DNA of 64,000 nucleotides, from positions 5,840,001-5,904,000 of the forward strand of contig NC_044014.1 of the NCBI RefSeq assembly GCF_900496995.4, in the 5' to 3' direction. Made by a program: the position numbers and the translations under genes. Origin of the DNA: Aquila chrysaetos chrysaetos. Taxonomy: Eukaryota > Chordata > Aves > Accipitriformes > Accipitridae. Below are positions 11,363 to 25,800 of the stretch, in pieces; the stretch's first letter is position 1, and the number at the start of each line of letters is the position of its first letter. Below the pieces are notes generated by a model. The model had not been told where the DNA came from. It worked only from the letters and a program-made list of their open reading frames with translations, and made no database searches.

Positions 11363-13301
11363 CTGTTTACGTGCTTCAGGTGAAGCGCAGGCACAAAGAG
11401 ATTCGGTACTGGGGCTTCTGATGATTTCCTGGTACATGTATGTTGGTGTGGCAATTTCAAGTGTCTGTCTGTAAATTAAAAGATCACACAGTGAAAAAAG
11501 TGGAGAGGGACAGAAGTGTTTTCAAGTTTCTCCTGGATGGAGGCAAGCAGGGGGAGACGGTACTTTTGTAAGGACTGTTTAAGCAGCTGGAAAAAATGCC
11601 ATTTGTCAGAGAATTACCATAGTCTAGTCTAGACAAGACTAGTGCCTGAATCGGTTTCCAAATCCCGACAAATTAATTAGTGCTGCAACTTGGAAATATA
11701 ATTCAGATTTTCACAGAGATTTCTATTGCATTAGTATAGGTACACACACATACGCATTAGCATATGCGCACGCAGAGGGAAAATTCCATTTGGTTTACCT
11801 TGTGGATTTATCCCTGTGGTTTGTAAGGTCACTGCCAGTCACTAGGACCACAAACATAGCAGGACGTTTGCAAATGCCCAATTCAGGCTAGTGGAAAGCC
11901 TTTTTTTTCCCTTGGCACTAGCTAAAAAAACCCAGTAGTTGTCATTCAGACCTGGGCTGCAGACAAGCAGGTGGTAAGCAGAGACATCACCTCATTGAAC
12001 TGTGTGAACAGGCAAGTGTAGCTGGAGATCATCTTCATAAATAGGATAATCAAAATCAAATTTAAAAAATCTTTCTGGGTTTTTTGGATATTTTTCCCTT
12101 GCTACTTCTGCATGTTGGATCCCCTTGCCCCTTCTTCTCCCTGCTCCTCCTGAGGAGGAGAACATCGTGGACTGTGCATCCTGCTGCAGAAGGTCGTTCT
12201 TTGCTGGGATAGCAGCCTAACTGGCCAAACACTCATACAAGTACTTTATAATTCAGTGTATCAGCAGTATCTAATGTCTACAGTAAGTAGTCTGTTCCCA
12301 TTTGCTTCTGAGCATAAGACAACCATCTGTTTATTGTCTCAGAAAAAAACCTGCATGCTTTTATAGGTGTAATAAAACACAATTTCTTTGTCTGCGAGGG
12401 GTTATGCCTCTTATTTTTAACCAAGACTGAGAAGACTTGGAGACGTCAGCTCCAGCGTTCCCTGTTGTTGTCAGCTTCTTTCAAACTGTCGCGACCTGTT
12501 TCATTAAAGGCTGTTCCCCCTCCACGCTCCCCGAGTGTTGTGTTTAACGACAGATTTTTCCCTGCTAGCATTGGTTTTCATTATTGGTCTTTGCACTTCT
12601 AGCATCTGGGAGTAGTGTACAGAGCATATGTTCATATAATTTATTTATATTTAGGGAAAGTGTGGTGTAGGTTGTGCAACGTTAAATTCCCCTTTGGATG
12701 GCTGTTTCCTTGATGTGTTAGCACAGTGTTTTCAGAGCATTAGAGTTTCCTGTAGTAAAGACTTGATTCACTGTTGTGTCATACCATGAATCCCCCGATA
12801 CCCCTGCAATGATATTTTTAGTTTCAAATGAGGGTTCTGACGCTGTGCAAGGCGCCGTGGTCAAAAAACTTCTGTTTCGCTTTCCCTAAACACCTCTTTA
12901 TATCTTTGTCTTTTGGATCTTGTCTGCTAGTGGAGACCGAGGTCAATACTCTTCAAAGTAAAATTGGATGGCATAATTATTGTTCCGGCTCAGTTAAAAG
13001 CTTGAATGTTTCCATATTAATGTCTGTCATTCTCTTATTTTGGATGACAGTGCTTCTGACTGGGAGCTGCCAAGAACAGTTTGAACATTAAAGATGCATG
13101 AGTAAAAACACAGTATTTTTTTAAGCAAGTCCATTTGAATGTCTTAGAAATATGTGTTCATATCACATCAAAACTGCCAGCAACGGCAGGGTTTTTCCTT
13201 TGCAGAAAGGGGGCCTTGTAAATAGTTGTATTCATTGGAGTTAAAATTAGGTTTCTGTGGTGTTGACTTGCAGCCAGCTTTTCCCAAAGGGCAATTTATT
13301 T

Positions 13302-13322
13302 AAAAAAAAAAAAAAAAAAAAA
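13302..13322. repeat. Poly-A tract (21 A)
   Basis: An uninterrupted run of 21 A follows GGGCAATTTATTT. No retroposed gene is recognisable upstream. Confidence 0.9.
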
Positions 13323-16300
13323 GCCCTAAAATAGTAATGTGCATATGACATATTCTGTGAATTTGAGAGTCCATTTGGACTAAAGCTTTCTTTGTATTTC
13401 TTTCGTTCATGGTGTCTTAAAGGAATAGTGTGGCAGTAAGGTAACTTCCCTTTCTAATGCAGGGAGCGTGCAACATTTTTCTCCAATTTGAGCTTTTATA
13501 GGTGTATTCTATGGGATTGTAGTTGGAGAAAAGGAAAAAAATCCTTCCTCGAACCATTGATCTGGGAGAGTTTGTCCAAGACTTGGCCCATGAAGACACC
13601 CTTGGTTCTCCCACTGTGTTGCTTAGATTTAAAAAAAATAGGATTCAGATGGATGCCAGTGTATTTTTTTAAGGGAAAATAGTAAATTTTATGAACTGGC
13701 CGGTACTTATGTGCATCACTGAACAAGTAAACTGGAACTTGTATTGCACATTGTGGTTTCCTTATTTTGGTACACTCTGAAGGCAGAAGTCCTCTGCTTC
13801 CCCACAGAACTGCCCACTTGGGTAACAGCGAGTTTTCTTCCTGCCTTTTGGCCAGGGTCAGAAATAAATCTTGGACTTTCTCCCAGGCAGACATTGTTCA
13901 TTTTACCTCTCTTTCTCCTGGCATGGCTCCACAACGCCTTGGAGCGTGGACTGCCAGCGCACCGCCAGAGTCCTCAGGAAAAGGGACTCTCCCACATCGA
14001 GTTTGTCAGTATGAAACTTCTTAGAGAAAAAAGTTTCCCTGATCCAACTAAATATAGGAAGGGAGATGTGGTGTCGTTGACTTCACAGGGAATTAGGATC
14101 CACTTGCTGAGTCCTCTCCCCACCTCTGCTTTTGGTCTGCCGAATGATCTTTCAGGCAAGCCACGGGTGGATGATTATTTTGATTTCTTTTGTGAAAGGT
14201 CTTGTGGATATTCATGGAAAAAGCGACTTAGGGTTCAGGTGTTGTTATCGTATGGTTAATTTGTCCATCCCACTGAGCATTTCAAGGGGATGAAATACCA
14301 ATACTTGTATCTTTTGGCAGTATCTGCTTTGTGCAAGGTTTCTTATCCTGCAAAGCTATCTACTCGCTATCGGTCACAGATGGTGTTGCTATACCTGCAG
14401 ATCAATTACAAGTAATACGAGCCTCCACATATGCACATTACATTATTTGATTTTGCAGGGAGAAAAATGTACCAAATAAGGTTAGATTTCAACCCTCTTT
14501 TTCTGGTTTCTGCTAACATCCTTGTCTGCTTCACTGCTACAGCTGAACGTTGCAGGTTTTGCTGAGCAAAGTGCAGCCAAGGTGGAGTCTTAAAGATGGT
14601 CATAAATCAACCGAGATACAATAGCTCTCTTTCTGACACCTCCCGTAAGCCCCTTGTGAATTCCACTGGGTTAATTTGCAACGTACTATAGTTTAAAAAA
14701 CAAAATCCGCATTTTGAGGGCAACATTACTGAAGAGTTATTCATAAAGATCAGTCACCCAGAAAAAAACACACATCAAAGGAAAATCTTTAAACAGGACT
14801 TCTGTTACTAACAATTCTAAAACAAATGCATGATGCTTTATTATCAGGGAAACTTCATAAACTTTATGACAGTATAACTAACTGCAGTGGCTAAATCTCC
14901 TTCCAATAGTCGTCTAGATCATGAGCTTATAGGTATAGTAACACATGTCCTCTGTCCTCTGCTCACTCTCCGGCTCAGAAGAAATACCTTCCATTCTCTA
15001 CCTCCCACCTTTTTATTTTTCATTAGCATCCTCTTAAAGAGAGCCAAAGAAGTATGAGAAATAGCATGTTTTGTTTCTTAGCATGCAAACCCCAGCTTAT
15101 CTAAGAGATTTATATTTATCTTGTAGACTCCACCTAACTTTTGTTCATTTTTATTTGAGGTTTCAGTAGACCAAGAGCCTCCAAAGCCAAGTAGCCATGT
15201 CTGTCTGTATAAAGGAATACAGAATGGGCATATGAAGGTGTACAAAAGGAGTAGGATCAATAAACTGAAATGAAGATGCACTGAGAGTCCCTTAAAAAGC
15301 TACTGAGATCTGTGATATTTTGTCCTGTCAGACTTTGCCTAGGTTTTGAAGGGTTTGTTCTAAAAAACGAACCTCTCTACTTCTCATTGAATTCAATTAA
15401 TGGCAGTGAATAAATGTGAATAAATGAATAAGGCATTCTCCACTCCTTTATTTTTAAAGCTTTGTCTACGGCAAAGTCTCTCCGCATCTTGAGTGGAGAA
15501 AATGAACCATTCTGCCTCTTTTTTTTTTTTTCGCAGGGTATGACAGCTAAACTAACATTTCTGCCTGCCAGCTTGTCTTGGAGTGTGAAATTGAATCGAG
15601 GGCAAGAAAGAATAGTATAGAGACTGAAAAGCAAGCTTTTTTTTCAAGATTTTAGGTGTGTAGAAAGACCTGTTTCTGTTTGCGTTACGTGAAACTTGTA
15701 GGGAGGGCTTCGAAAGTTCCCCTTTGCTTGTTTGCATTGGCACGTACAGCAGTAAAGCTATTGAGCATCTGCCATCAGGCTTGTGTTTCTTCTGAACAGG
15801 GGGCTGGGGGAAGAGGATTCGAAGGGGCAGGGGGCTAAACTTGGATTTCATAGCCGGCCGGTCAACTTTTAATTAATTTATTCATTTATTTTTTGAAGAG
15901 AATGGAGTTTGATCAGCTTCTTGGGCCAAACCTGGATTTTAATCTGGCTCAGTGGAAGCGGGGACTGGAGCCTGCGTGGCGGGTCGTCTCCTCTCTCCGG
16001 CCGAGCCGGAGTGCTGGCATTTCTAGCAGAGGCAGAAAAGCCTTTCCCTTCCGCACACAACCTTTTGCTTCCTCGGTGCCAGTAAAAACAAGAAAACGGC
16101 ATGGCTCAAATAGCAGACCTCCCTCAAAATAACTCTGTGGTCATGAGCTGAGGGCAGAAATTGTTCCTTCTCTGTAGCATATGCGAGATAAATGATTTGC
16201 GTGATTATTTCTTTCCCGTGCCCCTTTTTTAAAAAGAGGGTTCAGATTTTTGAGTGGTTTCCTTCGAGGAAGTGTATGAGAGCTATTAAACACATATTTC

Positions 16301-17496
16301 TCTTGGAAATATCACTGGAGCCTTCTTTTCCTTGCACTGGAGAAAAGAAGTACATTAAAATATTTTCACTGTATGGAACTCCATTGTACTAGTTTATTGG
16401 GTTGTTCTGCTCAGTCTTATCTATTCTTTGTCATTTTTAGTTGAAGTGGTTCCTCTGGCAACAAATCATTTTTCCTAATCAGACAATCCAGCCTGGGAAT
16501 TTCTCAAATTTACTCCACGACATACTTCAGTAGGTGGAGGAATAGGGAAAACTGAGGATTGCTGAAGCGCTTTTGCACACCCCCACTTACTGGCATCCTG
16601 AGATTAAAGTTCTTCTTTTTCTCACCACAAGCCCCTGACCCCTCCGCTTTCTTGTAACTCAGCATCCTCTAGATGGCCCTTAGGCACAGTTTACTGCATG
16701 ATATGTGCAGATAGCTTAATAATAGAGTTTCCTGCTGTGAGGGTCTTATGGATTCTGTGAAATCCCAGAGGGATTCAAGGAAATCTGCATTATAATGCAG
16801 TGTTTGGTACAGGTCTGTGCACTGAGCGGGTACACAAAAGGTAACGGAAACTAAATGTGTCAGGCATCATCTTTCTAATCCAACGTGGGGTCTGTTTAAT
16901 CTCTTTCAAAAGATGTCTTAAGAACTCCCAGTGTCTTCATTGAGCGCTGGGCTTTCACCGCTGCCCGCATGGGGGCTGGGGCTGTTGCGTGGTGGGGCTC
17001 TGCTGAACGCTGCTCCAGTCGTGGTGTAGACGGAGTTTTGCTTAATTAACACATAGAGGCACGTCTGCTGCTAACCCATCCTTGCCACTTGCTTCAGCCT
17101 GGGCAGGAGGCTATGACACTCGGTCTGGAGGATGCGTCTGTAATCCTATAAACAGCTCGTGGAGGGGCAGGAGGAGAGAATTGGGGATTCAGTCTCTTTC
17201 TGTCTCAGCTAGGAGAAATAGAAAAGCCCTTAGACCTGATACAGTCAAGGCAGAAAGTGTCAGACCATCCCGGCTACAGCGATGCTACACTAAACTCCAA
17301 CACCTCGCTACACCTACACTTTCACAGGCACCAATTCCCTTTGCAACAATTAAAGTCCCTCTGCAGAGTCGTCTGGCTCAGACCCCAAGCTCAAGAATCA
17401 AGATTCAGTTTATGCTTTTTCACGTGCAAGTGTCAGTCTTCTAAGCCAGCTATGGAAACCTGAATGCCATGGGAAAGTGGAACAGTGTTTGGAATT

Positions 17497-17515
17497 GGGG
17501 GGGGGGTGGGGGGCG
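17497..17515 (+). repeat. G-run, quadruplex-prone
   Basis: Ten G, one T, six G, then CGG. The spacing could support an imperfect G-quadruplex on the plus strand. There is no promoter context around it. Confidence 0.7.
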
Positions 17516-17640
17516 GACAGAAATGTGTGTTGAATAATAATAAAGTCTTATGGCCCCAAAAGCTCTAGCACGCCTGCAACTCCTGTTGGCTTCTGGAGGA
17601 GTATCATGCTTGTACCATAAGCCCCACTGCTTCATGGAGT

Positions 17641-17690
17641 ATGTTATGTTATGTTATGTTGTGTTGTGTTGTGTTGTGTTATGTTATGTA
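17641..17690. repeat. Pentanucleotide microsatellite (ATGTT/GTGTT)
   Basis: Ten consecutive 5-base units: four ATGTT, four GTGTT, one ATGTT and a terminal ATGTA. The block structure suggests that the A-to-G change arose once and was then amplified locally. Confidence 0.95.
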
Positions 17691-20600
17691 TTAAAGAACC
17701 TGGGGAGGAGAAAAGTCTGCGTTCTTGGAGGACTTAATGGGATATTAATCAATAGTAAAGTAAGAGTAATATACCAGCAAGAAAATGGATGTGTTGAGCA
17801 AGCAAAAATGGATGAAAAATGAAGAATTGGTACAGGCAGGCCAAACTTTTATCAATATTGATCTTTGCCTGCTTGCGTAGTTTTGCAATAGTAACTTTTG
17901 GCTAGTTTGGATAGCATAATGAGTGAGAGCAAAGAGTAAAAATAAGGACCACAGGGGTAGATAATGAGAACGACGAATAAACCAAGCAACCTTTTTTAAC
18001 CCGGTACTCAGAGATCATCTTTATTGTAATATTCTGAGTAAGCCTAGGAAGAAAATCTGAATACTTAAAATGGCAAAAATCAGCAAAGGACACACAGTTC
18101 AGAGGAGAGTACCATCTTGCGGTAATTAAGAGCTGGCTGTACTGGTTGTGACTCAGTTGAGCTACATTATGTCTATGTATAAAAAGCTTTTACAAAGACT
18201 TTACAAAGACACAAAAGAAGGGGAGAGGTAGGAGAAAAATGCAGAATCCCTTTCTTTTAATCCACCTTCCAGTGTTTGGCTTACCTACAGTGTAAGTAAT
18301 AACAAAAGAACAGTGTGTATTTATTAACCGAAGGCTAAAACTTGTATATAAATGTTTGTAGAAAGAAGAAAACCGTAACACTTGTGAAACCAGTCAAGCT
18401 CTGTCTCTCCTTGTTGGCAGTGGGATCTTCGGTTTTGTCCAACTGCTGTCTAACAGGTTGTCAGCTATGCTGCTGGGACAAAGGAGCTACGTCTTTCCAG
18501 GGTATTGACCACCACCACCATCATCACCATCACCAACCTGCACTCCCTCAGACAAAGTGACCTGCTGCTTGGTCTGAGTCCCTGTGGCCGTGCCCAGGGC
18601 AAACCCTCACCAGCTCCCACGGGGATGAGCCCGTCTCTGCGTTCAGCCAAGAACAGAGATTGCAGCAGAGCCTTTGTGCATCATCAGTCTCAAATTGCCT
18701 TGGCCGTTGCACCTCCCACCTTCTTCGTTCAACTTTCAGTAGCACAGAAGGTGGCACTTCTGGTGGCCAGAGCCTGAAACGTTGGAAGTGTTTCGGGGAT
18801 GTCGGTCATCACACGGGCCTTGATCTTCCAAAGACCCCCCTGGAGTCCTAAGTTACTTTTTTAAGTGGTGCTTAGGGTAATGGTGTGGTGGTAGATACAC
18901 CAGGAATGCCCAGCAGGAAGAAGCTAACGCTGTTACTGTTGGAACCAGTATGTCAATAAAGCTATGTATCAATAACTCTTTACAGATTGACGCCTTGGGA
19001 CAAATTCTGGACTTTAAATGTTTCAGGCAATGCATTGGCACTGGTCTTCACCACCCGAGGGCAGAGGCCCAGGGTTTACTAGCAGGGCTTTGAATTTCCA
19101 GTTGATGACAGGCAACTGGAGCATACAACATATTGCCCTTCTATATCTCTTCTGGCCTTTTCTGATGGTATTGTGTGGTTGGCACACAAAAGCTGGTGGA
19201 AAAGATTCAATTGCAAAAGAAAATGTGAAAATACATTGAATATTTTTCAAAATTCCAGACTTTAATAAAAATGTAGCTATCTCTTCATTTATTTGTTTTA
19301 AATAGCTCTTTCATGTGTTGGGACAAAGGGACATTGTATTAATTGTGAAGTGTGAAATGTTTTTCTTGTTTGCTTGGGACAACAACTGGGAACACATGGA
19401 TTTGCCTATTCACGCTTTATTGTTATGACAACATTTTTTTCACAAAGTATTTGAAAGCCAGCGCTATGAAAGGAATAAAGTTGGCTATAAATCTGGAGGA
19501 GTTTCATGCTTTTGTTTTAAGCTTGCATGTATGAGCTTTGTCAAAATTGTGAGTCTTTCATCCATGGTGTCTGCCTGATTCAAGGGTTCTTTTCTTGTTC
19601 AAATATCCTTTAGTAAAACCCATTTGACTGAAAGGCTGTGCAAACATGAGCTGGCTATGATAAAAGTTCTACATGAAATCTTTAACGTGCTTTGTCAGCA
19701 TGAGTTTTTTTCAGCTGTATGCCCTAGTAAATATTTTTTTCCCCTCTACAGTAAGTTCATTTGCTTGAAATGCATTTCTTATTTATAATTGCTGTAATTT
19801 TGTGATGGATTTATGACCATAAGCCATTATGCTTTAGGTGAAATGTTAATCCACTGTGGATTAGTGTTACTTGAAAAATACTGCCCTAGTCAAAGCTGTG
19901 TTACTAAAACAAGCTGCATCAGAACGTAGGTCCCCGCCATGACAGAGTTTGCAACAGATCTATTTTCTGTCTCTCTTTCCTAAGTGAGCTGCCTGTCAAG
20001 ATTTCTTTAGCACTGAAATGCTAAAAGGCATCGTAAGGAATCTAATCCTGTAACTTTGCTAAGCACAGAAAAGGTGCTAGAGGAGAACACATTAATCAGC
20101 TTAATCAAAATTGAAAGACATGCTTTTTCCTTCGAATGTGGTTGTCATATGCGAGTACATCATTGCACAGGCAGGAACTGAGAACAGAAGGGTTCATTTA
20201 AACCCTGTCTCAGCCCTGTCACATCCAGGATAGTTGTTGAAAAAATAGCTGTTTGTCCTGTAACAAGCTATTTGTATCATGCAATACACAACCTATTTTC
20301 TCTTGCTAGTTTGGTTCTGCAACCGGTTTATAGGAAGAACAAGAGGTAAAACTCTTGCTTGAAAAACTCTTTGTTTCGTTGCTGTTCATTCCCGTGTTGC
20401 TGTTTTAAAGTCTGAACTTTTCCAGCTCCTATTCATCTCCACTCACCTTTGCTTTTCTTGGTAAACGTCTACATTGGCATACAGCTCTAAGACAGGAAAA
20501 AAGGAGAAATTTTACCACATGCCTCTGCTAAACACTAACTAATAACGTGCTGGATACTTTGCACTCCAGCCAAGCTGCATAATTGTTCACCATATAAAAT

Positions 20601-22770
20601 GAAGTTAATTCTGTGTAATGTTTTGATGAGTAATTTTAATCAGGGTTGTGGAGAAACTGCTCTCAAGTCTGGAAATGTAAGTGCTTCCTGTAGTAAACAA
20701 ATCTTGTGGTTTTAGCATTTCACTTCACTTGATTTTTCAGATGACAGAACATGTTCCTTCTCTTGCCCTATGGTCTTCGAGGCTTAGGAGCACTTTTGTA
20801 GCCCAATTTAATTTGTTCCTCCCTTAAAGGAGCTAAAGGAAAGAGAGAAAAAGGTAGTTTTCATCCTCTGGAAAGTCAGGAGAAATCTTGACTGTGACTT
20901 CTTTCATTTTACCTGTCCTTCACGCAGCAAGTGCATGAGTCTGCTGTGATGTCCTCTGAAAATAAGTAGTTTCTTTGCAAAGTCCACAGTGGATCAGTGC
21001 CTTGTTGGAAGAGTACATGGGGAAACCGGTGAGTGCAAGTTGATTTCACACTTTTCGGCACACGGCAATGACTGCAGGCACCCGGAGCCAAATGGATCTA
21101 CCAAGTAAATCTCTTGACAGCTGGCAGTGGCGGCCAGGATGAATTTAGTCCATAGGTGTTAAGCAATCTTTATTGCAGGTCCTAAGCTCTCTGGTGCTTT
21201 CAAGGCTCCTGAATACACAAGCTCTGTTCCAATCTCTTTGAAACATTTGAAAGCAGTAAGAAGTTGCAAAATGAGTGGCTGGTAAAAGTACTTCTGTTGC
21301 ATAGTAGTTAACGAGGAATTGTTCATGTTTGGGATGGAAAAGCCTGATCTGTTTTCTTCTTGGTCTGTCCCAGACAATCTATGGCTAAAAAGGCCAATGT
21401 ACTTAGTTGTCCAGAGAAACTATAAAACAGAAATTTGAAAATTAGATTTCCATTTGCTAGGCATGTTATTCACAGGCAAATGAAATAGGTCATAAGTTGT
21501 GTAAGAACTGAAAGAGTACATTAAAGAAAAAAATACCCAGATCGGCTGGCTAGTCATTTATTATAGTGATATTATGGTTTCAAGCTCCCTATCCCTATAG
21601 GCTCCTGTGTGCTGCCAGGCAGTGTATCGAAGCAGAGGGGGAGCAGGGCAGAAGGGACCACAGCTCGCTGTGGATGTAGTGTATGTATTTGTGTGAACTC
21701 CCAGCATCAGTCACAAGCACAACTCTTGGAAGCAGATTTCCTGAGAAAACATGAATGGTTGCAAATCAGGAATTCACTTTTTAAAAATGCGCTCCAATGT
21801 TTCCATGTAATTCTTTAGTTTTAGGAATTTTCCATTAATAATCTAATTTCCCAGAATGTTGCCAGAGAAGAAACACCAATAGGAAAGTCATGGTCATTTT
21901 AATATATATGTAAATAGGAAGACGGTGGCGTGATGCAGGGGTTATTAACATTTAGCAATACTCCTCCGTTTGCTATCGGTAAGCACCATTTCACACTCCT
22001 GTTGGAAGTTTAAAGTACCGGTCCCATGAGCTATCCCGTCTCCCTCTTTTATTAAATTCTTTGTCATAGATTTGTCCTTTGCCAAACACATTACCTGCTA
22101 TTTTAAAACTGAGAATCTCCAGATGTTAATTTTTTGCTAAGGCAGATTTAATGTTCCCCCTGAAAAGTACCACGGCAAACAAAAGATGCACGCTGTTACA
22201 GAAATGACAGGTTTCTATTTTTGGCAGGTATTCAATAGGCTGGGAGTGCAGGGAGTGCCTGCTGAAGTTCGCGATTCCCAAACTGCAAGAAATGTCTTTT
22301 CATTTCATTCCACGCTGCAGCGAATAGGGATGTGCAGCTTTTGTTACTGTGGAGCATCCGTGGTGCAGGCTTTACTCTGATGAGGGCAACAGGAGAGAAA
22401 CTGTCCTACCTTCCCCTACAAACAGCTCTAGAAAATATTGCATGAAATCTCCTCAAGTCTTAAGTATATTTCAGCCTTCACTTGCTAAGAAAAAAACATC
22501 TGTGAACATTTGACTTGATGCATCGTGCTATGACATCCAGCAGCACAGCCCCAAATTGCAGAATGCTCCACCTGCCTCACACGGTGGGTCAGCTACGAGC
22601 TAGCGAGGAAAAATGCTGCAAAGCTTGAAAGAGCTTAAACTTCCAGTCATTGGACTTCATGCCTTAAAGCACTTCTCTATAGTAATCGTTGTCCCCACTT
22701 GTGCAGCGTCTGCCGCTTGGTGATGTTCTTGCTGTTGCGTCTCCCTCCACTGGGGAGGGAGAATTGCACT
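17691..22770. other. Non-coding intergenic DNA
   Basis: No coding exon or RNA gene is recognised. A short (ACC/ATC)n tract at about 18,508-18,536 translates as histidines in one frame but is simply a trinucleotide repeat. The rest is mixed unique-looking sequence without a repeat family I can name. Confidence 0.55.
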
Positions 22771-22870
22771 GCTCCCATTTCACAGAGAAGACCTGAAAAG
22801 CAGAATCAGATGGCTTGTGCAGTGTCTCAAAGGGGCAGAGGTGAATTCTGAACTTTGGTCTCCCAAGACC
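22771..22870 (+). repeat. Ancient MIR/L2-like repeat fragment
   Basis: The run CTCCCATTTCACAGAGAAG is followed by weaker matches to the GGCTTGTGCAGTGTC, GGGGCAGAGGTGAATTCTGA and GGTCTCCCAAGACC blocks. This follows the order of the old vertebrate MIR/L2-type 3' domain (CCCATTTTACAG, CTTGCCCAAGGTCAC, GGCAGAGC, GAACCCAGGTCTCC). It is strongly diverged, and the call rests on block order from memory. Confidence 0.5.
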
Positions 22871-25800
22871 CTCGCCAGCATCGTGATTCCTTTCCCTTGT
22901 TCCAAAGGTTTCTGCTAAATAAGCCCAAATGGACGACATCATCCTGAGGGTATGGAGCCACTTCTGCTTGGCCCAGAAAATGCTGCTGGCTGGTTGGCTG
23001 AGGTTTGCGAAGGTTTCCCAAATCACTGCTGTCCGTGCATTGCTGGGTAGGGATTTCCATCACATCTGAAGCACTTGTCAAATGCTCAACACAATAACTT
23101 GGGATGTGGAGATTGCAAAAAAAAATCATTGGGCTGAGAGGGAGTCCAAGGCATGCACGCTGCTAGGATGAATTGTGTGTAAAACACGTATTTAACAGAA
23201 GAGTACCCCATTGATTTTCTATGACCTGGATGATTTCACAAATTATTTTGGCACTACATTCTGTTACCTAAGCTGTTTAAGGAGATACTGCATATCCATT
23301 AAAAAAGCCTCGTAGCTCAGCCTTCCCTTGTCCTTCATTGCCTAAGCATACCCAAGCTGTATCCATTTCTTCCCAAAAGCATCGGCCAATACTGCCCTTC
23401 CCTGTGTGTTAACCTGATTTATTTCTTACTATATGAAACACTGTTTTCTTCATTCAGCCTATTTCTTTTATCGCTGGCATTTTCTTTGGTTCTGTTGATA
23501 ACACAGCAAAACAGAGGATTTGATAATATTTTAATACATTGGGTTTTTAAACATTAAAGATTTCAACCTGCATTTTCTACAGACAAAGCAGGTTCTGAGC
23601 CTGTCTGCAATGCGGGGTTTTAACTTCGGCGAAGCTTAGAGATGTACATTAACTGTACCCTTTGATCTTCTTCCTCTTCCTTCGTAAATAACCTTCAGAG
23701 CAAGTCCGCTGGCGGAGAAGCTGGGCTAGAGGACAGAAGTCTGGCTGCTTCCTTTATGTGCAGAGACACCGGATCAACACCTGCAACACACAGCTAGGAA
23801 TGGATACCACATATTGTAACGTTCACTTCCCGGAGCTCCCCTGCCTACGTGGGGACAGAACAGATTGTCAGCTTCTGTTGCAGCCATCTAATAACCCACC
23901 ATCTGTTTTTCATTTTTAATTTAGACGCGAGCAATAGACCTGAATTGAAACCGTGGTTCCAGATCCCATGAGGGTTGCTAGAAATTCTTCTGAGTTTAAT
24001 AATTAAATAAACAAAAAATTATTTCATCTCTCAGCAGAAATCCACCGAGCTGTGCACGTGCCCGCCACGAACGACTGCATGCTCATTACCTCATTCGTTC
24101 CAGCCCCCGTGCTGTTAGGACTTGTTCCTTGTCACATCTCAAGTCTGTACCGTAATTTCTTCAGGGCAAGGACTGTGTATGTTTGCCTGGTAGTGTATCT
24201 ATGGGAATAACGTAAGATACTAATGGTATTAACAGCAAGTGTGAAAGGTAATTTGGAATCTGGAATTAATTTTGAGGTTTGGCTCTTCAGTTCATCTGGA
24301 GTAATCAGGCAGAAAACAGGGAGAAGAAAGAAACGCCCCCCTCCGATGTACTTAAAATCTGGATTTGAAATTAGAAACGCCACCAAAGCCATAATTGCTA
24401 TCGAGGAAATGGCCGGTGAAATCAGCAGCCGTGCCTGCTCTGCTCACGAGCCCAGCTCAACGCCAGCCCACCGCGGACGCCGGGACACCAGGTCCTTCCC
24501 TTCGGTGTCTCAGGGCCACGAGCAAGGGTGATGCGACGGGGTGGGCACGGTGCTGACCCAGCTAGGGATGTGGCAACCAGCTGGGGTCCAAAAGGAGAGG
24601 TTGGGTTGGACTGCAGCGCTGTCGCTGGTGCCTGGTTTGGGGATCGATCAGTCCTGCCAGGTGGAAGCGATGAGTCGGAGGGACCACTCCTCCTCCGGAT
24701 TCCTCTCCTGTCCAGACGCGGTTCTCTCCCTACAGCCTCCGTCATCGCCTTCTCTTCAGCCCTGCTGACGCGTTCCCAGCCTGCCTGCTGGCAGCCCAGG
24801 GTAGGTGTCTACCTGGACAACTGAAGGAGCATGGGTATATGAGAATAATATCATCAAATACAGGTTTTGAGGGTGAGGCTTTCCAGGGACTGTCTCAAGC
24901 TACTGAGGACTGAAGAGTCATCAGGGTCAAGCTTTGAAAAGGAGCTGGTTCCTAAAAGACTTTTTCCTCTGCCTGAAGTGGTAATGCTAACAGGAGAAAG
25001 AGAAAAGGCAAAAATCTATCCTCCCGGTGTACATCGCTTGGAGATAAAAAAAGCTTGAGTGAACTCACGTCGCTCCACGGACTTTAACGGCATCATGCTG
25101 CTTTACGTAAAATAGACATGATTGCTGGAGATACTGCTCTTGCGGTAAATGCTAGACTTCAGCTTCTGTATCGCTGCCAGTGCCTCCAAATTCATATCAA
25201 GTGAAACCATTTGAGATTACAGATTTTGATTCTAGAATTAATTGTGTTGACTGCATATCGCAGCACATAAGCCTGGCAGATCTAAGGCCTGGGGCATCTT
25301 AGCTCAGCTTCTGCGTTTCCAGAAGTCTGACATTTCCAGCGTCTCCCAGCTGTGTCAAAGTGAGTGAAGGAGGTCATCAGCGGTGTCAGAGGGTCGAAAA
25401 GCATTTATGGGGTGAACAGGTGAATCTCCACAAGGAAGATAGATAGTGAATGGCCCAGTCTTTTTCTCCCCCAGCACAAGGCATGTATTGACTGTTGTGG
25501 GTCTCTGGTACCCAGTTTTTGTTGTTCTGTCTCCAGTTTGGGGGGCCAAATGCTACCTTGAGATTCTCAGCAGCAGCATCTCAGACAGTCCTCAAGAAGT
25601 GGATGTCATCAAATGGGGTAGACTTTCCAAAGGACAGTGTCCCTGACACGGCTGCAGGGACTTCTGCCACGTGAGCCAATTCTCCTCGGGGCAGTAAACA
25701 GGGCAGAAGCCAGACTCCCATGGAGCGGAGCCAGGTTACAGGGATGAAGCAGAGCTGGATTTGCTGCAGCGCTGTGTCACAGCAAGGCTTTCATCTGAAG

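Larger units (their letters stand above)
11363..17640. other. Non-coding intergenic DNA
   Basis: I see no gene. The longest open frame (13,744-14,259, plus, 171 codons) has no domain-like features and overlaps frames of similar length on other phases. Simple-sequence features are a 21-base poly-A run at 13,302-13,322, shorter A/T runs near 15,520, and a G-rich run at 17,497-17,515. Confidence 0.55.

Noticed and set aside
13744-14259. 171-codon plus-strand frame
   Set aside because: No recognisable domain, no codon-usage or splice evidence, and several competing frames of 60-130 codons in the same place.
18505-18560. Histidine-rich peptide
   Set aside because: Produced by a short (ACC/ATC)n trinucleotide repeat.
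23300-23340. Possible tRNA fragment (GCCTCGTAGCTCAG)
   Set aside because: Only a chance similarity to a D-arm. No cloverleaf or B box could be followed.
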